From: RGIG5472 sp051867635
Lineage (GTDB): Bacteria > Bacillota > Clostridia > Oscillospirales > Oscillospiraceae
Length of the DNA stretch: 23,278 nucleotides
Direction of reading: 5' to 3'
Assembly (NCBI GenBank): GCA_051867635.1
Contig: JBJDYT010000040.1
Coordinates: forward strand, 1 to 23,278
Part shown: in pieces, positions 14,325 through 21,619 of the stretch
Layout of the letters: every line of letters starts with the position of its first letter
Numbering within the stretch: the first letter of the stretch is position 1
Made by a program: the position numbers and the translations under genes
The notes under the pieces: model-generated
Seen by the model: the letters and a program-made list of their open reading frames with translations, nothing else
What the model was told of the DNA's origin: nothing
Database searches by the model: none

Positions 14325-15602
14325 TTACGTCCCAGAGCAGGGATGGTACTGGGCCGTGTAGCGCACACCGCCGCTGTCATACAGCTCCGACAGCTGAAGG
14401 GCCTTGTCGTTGTAACAAATGCTGAAGTCCTTGCAGTAGACGGAAAAGACACCCTCGCCGCCCAGAGCGTTGAGGGCCTCCTCATCCAGCTTGTCCGCGA
14501 TGTAGAGGGGGCTCACCTCCAGAAGGGTCTGGGCGCAGCCCATATTGCTGGAATAGGCTACCAGATCCGGCAGGGCGCTCCGGCAGCACCCGTCCCGGAT
14601 ATCGAGATAGGAGCTCCGGATCTCCCCGTTGGAGAACTCGTAATAGTGCCAGCGGTCCAGCTGGGACGTGGGGTAATTGCGGAGGGCGACGAAGCTGCGG
14701 CAGCCGCTGTACTCCATGACAGCGGCGCTGTAGATGCTTGTCCCCACTCGGTCATAGATGTTGAAGGAATAAGTGATATCTCGGTCGTCCAGGTTCCGGG
14801 AGAAGCCGTCATAGCTGGACAGCGTCCCGCTGGTGTAGCCCTTTGCCGCCAGCCCCTCCGCCAGATAGTCCGTGATGAAGGCGTTCTTCATCCAGAAAAA
14901 GTCGATGAAGGAGCTGATGCCGTTCTCCCTGGCGTAGGCCAGATACTCCTCGGAGACAAAGAGCTTCACCTTGCCGCCGCCCAGGAGCTGCAGGTCCACC
15001 TGCGCCGGGTCCGCGGCATAGGCGGCCAGCTCCCGGTACTCCGCCGCCACGTCCTCGTTTTGATAGGGGTCGTAGTCATAGGTCTGCACATCGTCGTCAC
15101 AGAAGAAGATGTCGTCGTACCGCGCGTAGATGGGCGCCATGTACAAGCTGCGGTCCCCGTAGCGCTGCAGCAGGGAAAAAGCGTCATAAAGCGCCTGGTC
15201 CACTTCCAAGACCTCGTTGGGGTTCTGGTTCAGCGCATAGACGTTGTTCACGCCCTCAAAGCCCTCGTCGTAGTTGAAAAGCCGGTATGCCTGCTCGCAC
15301 AGCTCCGTGTACAGCTGCGTCAGGGCTTTCTTCTCCGTGGCGGAGGCATTTTCCCCCACGCCCAGCTCGTACAGCAGCAGGAAATCGTCCCCGCAGTTGG
15401 TTTCGGAGCCGGCGTTGGCCTCGATCTGCGTCCAGCCGGGCTCCCCCTGCAGATAGGAGGAGAGGGCGTAGACGAAGGCGATGGCCGCGACGATGAGAAG
15501 TGCGGCCGTCAGGGCCAGCCTGGCGGTAGCGTGCTCCTCGCTGAGGGTCACTTTTGTGACAGGCCTTATGTACGGCCGGTTATCTTTGGCTCTTCGCTTC
15601 AA
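14325..15602 (-). CDS. Membrane-anchored ApbE-like protein lacking flavinylation motifs
   Basis: A 425-residue protein with a basic cytoplasmic start, one membrane helix at about 30-50 and a large outside domain. It looks like the flavin transferase ApbE in order and spacing. Residues 119-165 resemble the LN.NP...EV...L..A segment (VNNVYALNQNPNEVLEVD). IDFFWMKNAFITDYLAEGLAAKGYTSG (in parts, 233-259) aligns with DLGGIAKGYAVD.....GV. RWHYYEFSNGEIRSSYLDIRDG aligns with the H..DP.TG loop, and SSNMGCAQTLL with the DA...ST metal site. The glycine motif, loop His and metal Asp are all replaced, so it should be catalytically dead. The start is TTG, one nt after the OppF stop; no other start fits. The ApbE link is my inference; a new family is possible. 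Confidence 0.75.
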   Translation of the reverse strand: MKRRAKDNRPYIRPVTKVTLSEEHATARLALTAALLIVAAIAFVYALSSYLQGEPGWTQIEANAGSETNCGDDFLLLYELGVGENASATEKKALTQLYTELCEQAYRLFNYDEGFEGVNNVYALNQNPNEVLEVDQALYDAFSLLQRYGDRSLYMAPIYARYDDIFFCDDDVQTYDYDPYQNEDVAAEYRELAAYAADPAQVDLQLLGGGKVKLFVSEEYLAYARENGISSFIDFFWMKNAFITDYLAEGLAAKGYTSGTLSSYDGFSRNLDDRDITYSFNIYDRVGTSIYSAAVMEYSGCRSFVALRNYPTSQLDRWHYYEFSNGEIRSSYLDIRDGCCRSALPDLVAYSSNMGCAQTLLEVSPLYIADKLDEEALNALGGEGVFSVYCKDFSICYNDKALQLSELYDSGGVRYTAQYHPCSGT

Positions 15603-15603
15603 A

Positions 15604-16914
15604 TCAGATCACCGACAATAGCAGCAGGAGCAGGAACAATACGATGATGACGCCCAGGGTGATAAAGCCGGCGATAGCGCCCTTCTTGCAGGCCTTGTAG
15701 TTGTGCAGGTAGTTGTGCCGCTTGAGAATGGCCGCCGCGATCAGGCCCAGGATGGGCAGCAGGAAGGACAGGAAGGTGTACCACTTGCTGCCGGTGTCAT
15801 GCACGGGGGTCTTGATGTACTCGCCCTCCGGAATGATGACCTGCTCGGCCACCCGGGCGGTCTCCTCCTCCGTGTCGTCGGCGATGGTGATGGTCTTGAG
15901 GGGAACGCCCTTTTCCCGGATCGCCTTGTACTCCTCGATCTCCTTCTTGTTGCCGTACACGTAGTGGTCGTGCCCGATGCAGACGAACTCCGGCTTATCC
16001 TCGCTGTAGTCGTGGATAGAGGGGTCGTAGGTATACAGCAGCTTGTGCTTTTCCAGCTGGGGATCGGGAATGGGGATGGCGGAGATCAGGGAGTGCGTGT
16101 ACGGATGCAGCGGGAAAGCAAACAGCTCCTCCGCATCCGCCACCTCCACGATCCTGCCCTTGTAAATGACGCCGATGCGGTCGGAAATGAACCGCACGAT
16201 GGAAAGGTCGTGGGCGATGAACAGGTAGGTGACCTGCTTCTCCCGCTGGAACTTCTTCAGCAGGTTCAGCACCTGCGCGCGGATGGAAACGTCCAGCGCG
16301 GAGATGGGCTCGTCGGCCACCACCAGCTCCGGTTCCATGACCATGGCGCGGGCCACGCCGATACGCTGGCGCTGGCCGCCGGAGAACTCGTGGGGGTATC
16401 TCGTCAGGTGCTCCGGCAGAAGACCGACCTCGTTGATCATGTTCTCCACTTTCCGGACGCGGTCTGCCTCGTTCTCATACAGATGGAAATTGTACAGGCC
16501 CTCGGAAATGATGTAATCCACCGTCGCGCGCTCGTTCAGGGAGGCGGCGGGGTCCTGGAAGATCATCTGGATGTTCCGGATCACCTCGCGGTCCAGCGAC
16601 TTGGGGATTTTGCCGGAGATCGGCACGCCCTTGTAATAGATCTCGCCGCCGGCCAGCGGATTGACGCGAATGATCGCCCGCCCGATGGTGGTCTTGCCGG
16701 AGCCGGACTCGCCCACGAGGGAAAACGTCTCGCCCTTATGAATGTCGAAGGAGGCGTTCTGCACCGCCTTGACGGCATTCTCGCCCTTCCCGAAGGTTAT
16801 GTCCACATTTTTCAGTGACACAAGGATCTCTTTGCCGTTCTCGTCCAGCGGGCCGTGCTCCGGCAAATGGGTGACACCCGTCCTCTTTTCCTCATCTCGA
16901 TTATGTTTAGCCAC
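15604..16914 (-). CDS. oppF: Oligopeptide ABC transporter ATPase (OppF-type) with membrane tail
   Basis: A 436-residue ATPase that drives peptide uptake as a heterodimer with OppD. Walker A is GESGSGKTT at 68-76, the Q-loop Q120 in FQDPAASL, the signature FSGGQRQR at 177-184, Walker B LVVADEP at 197-203 and the switch H235. All are intact. Normal OppF ends near 320 residues, after the HPYT segment. Here about 110 more residues follow: a charged linker, then two hydrophobic stretches at 379-397 and 412-434 joined by a basic loop. A membrane hairpin on the ATPase subunit is odd for a peptide importer. The start is GTG, 8 nt after GGGAGA, and the ribosome site overlaps the OppD stop. Confidence 0.93.
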   Translation of the reverse strand: MAKHNRDEEKRTGVTHLPEHGPLDENGKEILVSLKNVDITFGKGENAVKAVQNASFDIHKGETFSLVGESGSGKTTIGRAIIRVNPLAGGEIYYKGVPISGKIPKSLDREVIRNIQMIFQDPAASLNERATVDYIISEGLYNFHLYENEADRVRKVENMINEVGLLPEHLTRYPHEFSGGQRQRIGVARAMVMEPELVVADEPISALDVSIRAQVLNLLKKFQREKQVTYLFIAHDLSIVRFISDRIGVIYKGRIVEVADAEELFAFPLHPYTHSLISAIPIPDPQLEKHKLLYTYDPSIHDYSEDKPEFVCIGHDHYVYGNKKEIEEYKAIREKGVPLKTITIADDTEEETARVAEQVIIPEGEYIKTPVHDTGSKWYTFLSFLLPILGLIAAAILKRHNYLHNYKACKKGAIAGFITLGVIIVLFLLLLLLSVI

Positions 16915-16927
16915 GATCGATCTCTCC

Positions 16928-18676
16928 CTATATATTGAATGCCGCTACCAGCTTCTTGTGGATGTCCTGAATGCCTTCCGGTTTCTCTATCTTCGGCGCG
17001 TGGGGGTCCAGGAGCCAGGTCTTCGCGAAATGCGTCTCGGAGACCGCGAACATGGGCGGCTCCATCAGCGTGTCGATCTTCAGGCAGTACGGATTTCGCG
17101 GAGCAAACGCATCGCCCACGATGTTGTTGTACAGGGAGGGCGGCGTTCCGGTGATGGAGTAGAGCTTGGTGTTCCGCTGCGCCAGCTGGGGCAGGGAGGA
17201 CAGCAGCGCCCAGGTGTAGGGGTGCCGCGGGTCGTAGAACACCTCTTCCACGGTGCCCAGCTCCACGATCTGACCGGCGTACAGCACGGCCACGCGGTCG
17301 GCGATATTGGCGACCACGCCCAGGTCGTGGGTGATGAAGACGATGGTGTAGCCGAACTCCTTCTGCAGGTCCTTGATCAGCTTCAGGATCTGCGCCTGGA
17401 TGGTCACGTCCAGGGCCGTGGTGGGCTCGTCGCAGATCAGGATCTTGGGCTGGCAGGACAGCGCGATGGCGATGACGATGCGCTGCCGCATGCCGCCGGA
17501 ATACTGGAAGGGATAGTCGTCATAACGCTTGCGGGCGTCCGGGATGCCGACCTTGCGCATCAGCTCCAGGGCGCGGTCCCTGGCCTCGGCTTCCGTGCAG
17601 TTCTGGTGCTTGATGATGATGGAAGAGATCTGCTTGCCGATGGTGAGGATCGGGTTCAGGGACGTCATGGGGTCCTGGAACACCGTGGCGATCTTGCCGC
17701 CGCGGATATGGCTCCAGTCCTTGGAGTACTTCACATTGGCCAGGTTCAGCACACAGGTCCCGTGCAGGGTGTCCTCCGTCTCGTCCAGGTAGCGGACGCG
17801 GAAGGCCACGGTGTCGAACACCGCGTTGCGCTGCTCCTCGTCCATCAGGTCCACGCCCAGCTGCATGGCCTTGCGCAGGGCCTCCAGCAGGGCAGACTGC
17901 AGCTTGACGCGCTGGGAGTAGTTGTAGCGGCCCACGGAGAGGTAGATCTCCTTGGCCAGGATCTCGTTGCGCCGCTTGGTCTCCTCGGAGATATTCTGCG
18001 CGGTCTCGGTGTTATAGCGGGTCTGCAGGTCGCTGTGGGCCTGGTTGTAGGCCTGGAGGTAGGCCGTGTCGTGGTCCGCGGCAGAGAGCTTTTCCTTGGA
18101 CTTCCGCTCGGTGTCCCGTTTCAGCTTCTTGATCTCCGCTTCCAGCTCGCGGATCTCATGGGAGACCTGCTTGATCCGCTCCTTCTCCTTGGAGGGGTCC
18201 AGGGTCTGCTTCAGGTTATAGGCGTCCGCCGCCTTGGCCTGCAGCTCCTTCAGCGCCTCGTCCGCAGCCTGCTGCTCCTCGGCGTTCAGACCGCTGCGGT
18301 CCCGCCGCTCGGCCTCCAGCTCCACGAGCTTCTTATAGGTGTCCGCGCCGAACTCCAGCCGGGAATACTCATCCAGCTTCGCCTGGGCGCTTTTGATCAT
18401 GCGCCGCGCCACGGAATTCAGCGGCACCGTGGTGTCGGAAAGCTCCTCGTCGCGGAAGATGATCTTGCCGTTGCTGACGAAGCCGTTGGAATCCAGCATG
18501 CCCGCGAAGGTCTTGGTAAAGACGGACTTGCCGGAGCCGGACTCGCCCACGATGGCGATAGACTCGTTCTCATAGATATCCAGTGAGATCCCGCGGATGG
18601 CGGTCAGGATCCTTCCGCGCACACGGAACTTGACCTCAAGGTCCTCAACAGATAAAAGTACTTTTTTGTTCTCCAT
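16928..18676 (-). CDS. oppD: Oligopeptide ABC transporter ATPase (OppD-type) with coiled-coil insert
   Basis: A 582-residue ATPase, partner of OppF. Walker A is GESGSGKS at 44-51, the Q-loop Q334 in FQDPMTSLNP, the signature YSGGMRQR at 392-399, Walker B ILICDEP at 412-418 and the switch H450. The family is usually about 330-350 residues. The excess is an insert of about 240 residues (82-320) between Walker A and the Q-loop, full of Lys, Glu, Arg and Gln with long helical, coiled-coil-like stretches (about 112-200). The C-terminal region has RHPYTWALL but only one of the cysteines that bind an iron-sulfur cluster in some OppD proteins. AGGAGA precedes the ATG. The core is complete, so it should work as an ATPase. 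Confidence 0.94.
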   Translation of the reverse strand: MENKKVLLSVEDLEVKFRVRGRILTAIRGISLDIYENESIAIVGESGSGKSVFTKTFAGMLDSNGFVSNGKIIFRDEELSDTTVPLNSVARRMIKSAQAKLDEYSRLEFGADTYKKLVELEAERRDRSGLNAEEQQAADEALKELQAKAADAYNLKQTLDPSKEKERIKQVSHEIRELEAEIKKLKRDTERKSKEKLSAADHDTAYLQAYNQAHSDLQTRYNTETAQNISEETKRRNEILAKEIYLSVGRYNYSQRVKLQSALLEALRKAMQLGVDLMDEEQRNAVFDTVAFRVRYLDETEDTLHGTCVLNLANVKYSKDWSHIRGGKIATVFQDPMTSLNPILTIGKQISSIIIKHQNCTEAEARDRALELMRKVGIPDARKRYDDYPFQYSGGMRQRIVIAIALSCQPKILICDEPTTALDVTIQAQILKLIKDLQKEFGYTIVFITHDLGVVANIADRVAVLYAGQIVELGTVEEVFYDPRHPYTWALLSSLPQLAQRNTKLYSITGTPPSLYNNIVGDAFAPRNPYCLKIDTLMEPPMFAVSETHFAKTWLLDPHAPKIEKPEGIQDIHKKLVAAFNI

Positions 18677-18728
18677 CTAAATTCTCCTCGTATTGTGTGA
18701 AAGACAGCGGTTCAGCTCCGCGCCATTG

Positions 18729-19697
18729 TCACATGTGTGTTCTGGGATCGGACGCGTCGCCCAGGTTCTGTCCCACAACGTACAATACAATGGTGATAAT
18801 GGAGGCAACAATCACCGGGCTCCAGAACTCAAAGCCCCAGCCCGGGGTCAGCATCGCGCTCTCCGCCTCATAGATCAAACGTCCAAGGGACATCTCGGAA
18901 AGGCCCATGCCGATATAGGCCAAAAACACTTCGTAGGAAATATAGGAGGGGATCTCGGTGGCCAGCAGCGTCACGATGATGGAGGTCATAAAGGGCAGGA
19001 TGTTCTTCATGGCGATCTTGAAGGTGGAGGTCCCCAGGCACTTGGACGCCAGGTTGTACTCGCGGTCCCGGATGATGACCACCTGTGTTCGCAGGAAGTA
19101 CGCGATGCCGAGCCAGCCGGTGACCGTCAGGGCCAGCACCATCGTCCAGAAGCTTGCCGTAAACAGCATGACCATGACGGAGATGAACAGGATGTAGGGG
19201 ATGTTGGCGAGGATGTTGTAGATCTGCATCATGATCATGTCAAAGCGCTTGGAAAAGCCCCAGAGGGCGCCGATGATCACACCGATGGTCATGTTGATGG
19301 CCGCGCAGATGAAAGCCAGGGAAAGGGAGATGCGGGCGCCGTACCATACCGCGTCAAACGTGGACTGGCCCGCGGCGCCTGTGCCGAGGATCCAGTGGAC
19401 GCTGAAACCCAGCTGCTCCAGCGCCGCCGACGGGCTCAGATGCTTGGCCGTGGAGGACAGCAGGTGGGCATATTTATCATACTCGAAGAACATGGGATAA
19501 ATATACGCGAACGCGATCAGCAGCACCAGGACTGACAATATGATGATATTGATTTTTTTCTTGAAAAACACGCGAAATACGGAGTGCCAGTAGGAATAGC
19601 GGGGCGCGGTGATCTTTTCCGACTCCAGGTCGCTGTGGTCCACCCTGGAGAACAGTTCCTCTTCCGATAGACCGAATTGTTTCAGATCATACTCCAT
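18729..19697 (-). CDS. oppC: Oligopeptide ABC transporter permease (OppC-type)
   Basis: A 322-residue inner membrane permease. A cytoplasmic start of about 48 residues precedes the first helix (49-70). An outside loop contains ILGTGAAGQS at 103-112, which corresponds to the family's GTDxxGRD. Then come GARISL and five more helices. The coupling EAA loop is at about 213-234 (EYNLASKCLGTSTFKIAMKN, with the conserved G222). It pairs with OppB, whose stop lies 6 nt before this start. AGGTGAAC is a modest ribosome site, so coupling from OppB is likely. A 52-nt gap separates it from OppD. Confidence 0.94.
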   Translation of the reverse strand: MEYDLKQFGLSEEELFSRVDHSDLESEKITAPRYSYWHSVFRVFFKKKINIIILSVLVLLIAFAYIYPMFFEYDKYAHLLSSTAKHLSPSAALEQLGFSVHWILGTGAAGQSTFDAVWYGARISLSLAFICAAINMTIGVIIGALWGFSKRFDMIMMQIYNILANIPYILFISVMVMLFTASFWTMVLALTVTGWLGIAYFLRTQVVIIRDREYNLASKCLGTSTFKIAMKNILPFMTSIIVTLLATEIPSYISYEVFLAYIGMGLSEMSLGRLIYEAESAMLTPGWGFEFWSPVIVASIITIVLYVVGQNLGDASDPRTHM

Positions 19698-19703
19698 ACA
19701 TGT

Positions 19704-21287
19704 TCACCTGTCCTTCGTTGAGAATGAGATCCGGGGATCCACAAGCGACATCAGGACGTCTCCGAGGATAACGGAGACCACGGTCAGCGCCGCATAGAAA
19801 AGGGTCAGACCAACGATAACGCCGTTATCGTATTTGTTGATCGCCTGGGTCAGCAGATTACCGGCGCCGGGGACCACGTAGACACGCTCCGTGATGATGG
19901 AGCCGACCAGTGCGCCGAGGACGCTGGCGGGGATGTCATGGATGATCGGGATGGCGGCGTTTTTCAGAATGTGCTTGGAGAAGATCTCGCCCTCCGTCAA
20001 GCCGCCGGACCGGGCGAATTTCACGTAGTCGGAATTCATCTGGTCGATCATGTAGCGGCGCAGCCACTTCATCAGGTTCGCCACCTGCGGCAGAGCCAGC
20101 GAGACGATAGGCAGCACGTACATGAGTTTGGTGGGCGATTCCACATTGAATGTCGACGGCAAGCCCAGCTTGCTGCCCAATGCCTTGAACATAAATATGT
20201 ATGCCAGCGAGGGGACTGCGATAATGAAGATGATGTAAATGGTGCCAAGCTTGTCGATGAGCTTATCCTTCTTCCGGGCCATCATGATGCCCACGGGGAT
20301 GCCGACGAGGTACGCGGACATGATGGCGATGATGCCGATGGAGAAGGAGTAGCCGATCTTGGACTTGCCGCCCTTGATGGTGTTCACGCCGGTGTAGTTA
20401 TCCGTGTAGCGGGCCTGGTACACCTTGCTGGAGGCCAGGGAGCCCGACATGTACACCGCGGAATGCAGGTCGTCCGCGCTGGACTCCACCAGTCCCGTGG
20501 GATAGGTGATGGTGGACTTCACATAGGAGCCCTGGCTCTGGGTCATGGTGGTGAACACGTCCACGCCGGCATTGACCGAATAGGAGGTGCCGAGGTTGAT
20601 GTTCAGGATGTTCTGGTGGATATAGGGGAACTTCGAGTCAAAGTAGAGCAGATACTTGTGCTGGGTGCCGTTGCCGATGATGGCGGGAGAGAACTTTTCG
20701 CCGCCGTAGGCCGGATCATACCAGGTGAAGGTCAGACCCCGCTCGCCCACATCCTCCTTGACATAGTGGATGTTGTCGATGCTGATGAGCCCGGAGAAAT
20801 AGGCGAGCATCCGTTTGTGCAGCGGGACGTCCTTGCAGGCGAAGAGCTGCTGCTGGCCGCCGTCCGCCACCTTCTTCCCGCCCATCAGGACCGCATCCAG
20901 GCGGATCACCTGGTAGCCCTGGGACTCATAATACTCGGTGAACTGCTTGACGTACTTCCGGACGTCGGCCGAATCCTGGTCCGCGGTGCGGCCGATGGCG
21001 ACAACGTCCTTTCTGGTCTCCTCGCTGATCTCGCCGCTGTTGGTGAGCGACAGCAGGTAGTCCGCGTAGGACACATAGTCCAGATAACCGTATTCCTCCC
21101 ACCGCTGGTATTTATAGGTTATTCTGGAGTTGTTGTTTTGGTGGGTATAACTGGAATCGTTGGCGAAGATCAGGTCACGATTCATCAGGGAGTAGATCAT
21201 GACCATGACCAGTCCCACGACCACCACGATTGAAAATGCACCATACAGAATTCGTTTCAATAAATATTTTGTCATAATCTCACTCAT
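19704..21287 (-). CDS. oppB: Oligopeptide ABC transporter permease (OppB-type) with large outside insert
   Basis: A 527-residue permease, first gene of the operon; typical OppB has 310-340 residues. Helix 1 is at 11-33, helix 2 at 313-337 and the rest follow as in the family, with the EAA loop at DYVKFARSGGLTEGEIF. Between helix 1 and helix 2 the outside region spans about 280 residues, against about 70-90 in normal members. The usual NLGxS element of the loop survives at 231-236 (NLGTSY), so most of the extra sequence is at 40-220 and again at 250-305. Start: ATG 21287 has no ribosome site; ATG 21275 begins MTKYLLKRIL, which looks more like other OppB starts, but its AGTGAG is too close. A 20-bp hairpin ends 4 nt before the first ATG. 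Confidence 0.92.
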   Translation of the reverse strand: MSEIMTKYLLKRILYGAFSIVVVVGLVMVMIYSLMNRDLIFANDSSYTHQNNNSRITYKYQRWEEYGYLDYVSYADYLLSLTNSGEISEETRKDVVAIGRTADQDSADVRKYVKQFTEYYESQGYQVIRLDAVLMGGKKVADGGQQQLFACKDVPLHKRMLAYFSGLISIDNIHYVKEDVGERGLTFTWYDPAYGGEKFSPAIIGNGTQHKYLLYFDSKFPYIHQNILNINLGTSYSVNAGVDVFTTMTQSQGSYVKSTITYPTGLVESSADDLHSAVYMSGSLASSKVYQARYTDNYTGVNTIKGGKSKIGYSFSIGIIAIMSAYLVGIPVGIMMARKKDKLIDKLGTIYIIFIIAVPSLAYIFMFKALGSKLGLPSTFNVESPTKLMYVLPIVSLALPQVANLMKWLRRYMIDQMNSDYVKFARSGGLTEGEIFSKHILKNAAIPIIHDIPASVLGALVGSIITERVYVVPGAGNLLTQAINKYDNGVIVGLTLFYAALTVVSVILGDVLMSLVDPRISFSTKDR

Positions 21288-21291
21288 TTCT

Positions 21292-21340
21292 TATGGTGCT
21301 GTACGGCGTAGTTATCCAAGCTACGCCGTACAGCACCATA
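21292..21340. repeat. Perfect 20-bp inverted repeat in the oppB leader
   Basis: Arms 21292-21311 and 21321-21340 are exact complements around a 9-nt spacer (TTATCCAAG), two bases of which on each side can also pair. On the minus strand the stem ends 4 nt before the first oppB ATG, with no T-run after it. It is not a normal terminator and would block ribosome access unless opened. Confidence 0.85.
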
Positions 21341-21388
21341 CAATTCTTTAATGGCTAATATTTTAATCGCTTATGTATTATATGTTAT

Positions 21389-21417
21389 ATTCTAACCCTT
21401 AGAACGGGAAAAGTCAA
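21389..21417 (-). promoter_or_regulatory. Promoter of the opp operon
   Basis: On the minus strand TTGACT (21412-21417), a 17-bp spacer and TAGAAT (21389-21394), about 100 nt before oppB. A second TATAAT-like -10 lies a few bases downstream. The whole region is A/T-rich, unlike the GC-rich surroundings. Confidence 0.8.
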
Positions 21418-21423
21418 TTAGTT

Positions 21424-21441
21424 GTTTAACAATTTTAACAA
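21424..21441 (-). promoter_or_regulatory. Tandem repeat upstream of the opp promoter
   Basis: On the minus strand two 9-bp units, TTGTTAAAA and TTGTTAAAC, lie 7 nt before the -35. The spot suits an UP element or an activator site; GTTTAAC also gives it partial inverted symmetry. Confidence 0.45.
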
Positions 21442-21482
21442 ATTTCTCCATAGATACGGCGACTGTCTCCCTGCTGGAGAGC

Positions 21483-21511
21483 TGGAAGAAAAATACTTCC
21501 ACGGGTGGAAG
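21483..21511. repeat. Two mutually exclusive short hairpins
   Basis: TGGAAG (21483-21488) pairs with CTTCCA (21496-21501), and CTTCCAC (21496-21502) pairs with GTGGAAG (21505-21511). The shared middle arm allows only one at a time. TGGAAGAAAAA is also directly repeated. It lies upstream of the opp promoter; function unknown. Confidence 0.5.
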
Positions 21512-21557
21512 AAAAAGTCTTTTGTCCGCCGGAACCGGCGCTGTCCTCCTGCGGAAG

Positions 21558-21596
21558 ACAAAAAGCAAAGCCCGCGGAGGGGTCTCCTCCGCGGGC
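21558..21596 (-). terminator. Terminator of the dipeptidase gene
   Basis: A perfect 11-bp stem (21570-21580 with 21586-21596) and a short loop are followed on the minus strand by TTTGCTTTTTGTC. It lies 23 nt beyond the dipeptidase stop and separates that gene from the opp promoter. Confidence 0.88.
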
Positions 21597-21619
21597 CGTA
21601 TATGTTTCCCGGCCGGGAC

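Noticed and set aside
16742..18586. Plus-strand frame of 614 codons
   Set aside because: It is a shadow of the OppD and OppF genes; the minus strand has complete ATPase motifs.
21292..21340. Inverted repeat as an invertible promoter or recombination site
   Set aside because: The 9-nt spacer is far too short to hold a promoter and no recombinase gene is nearby.
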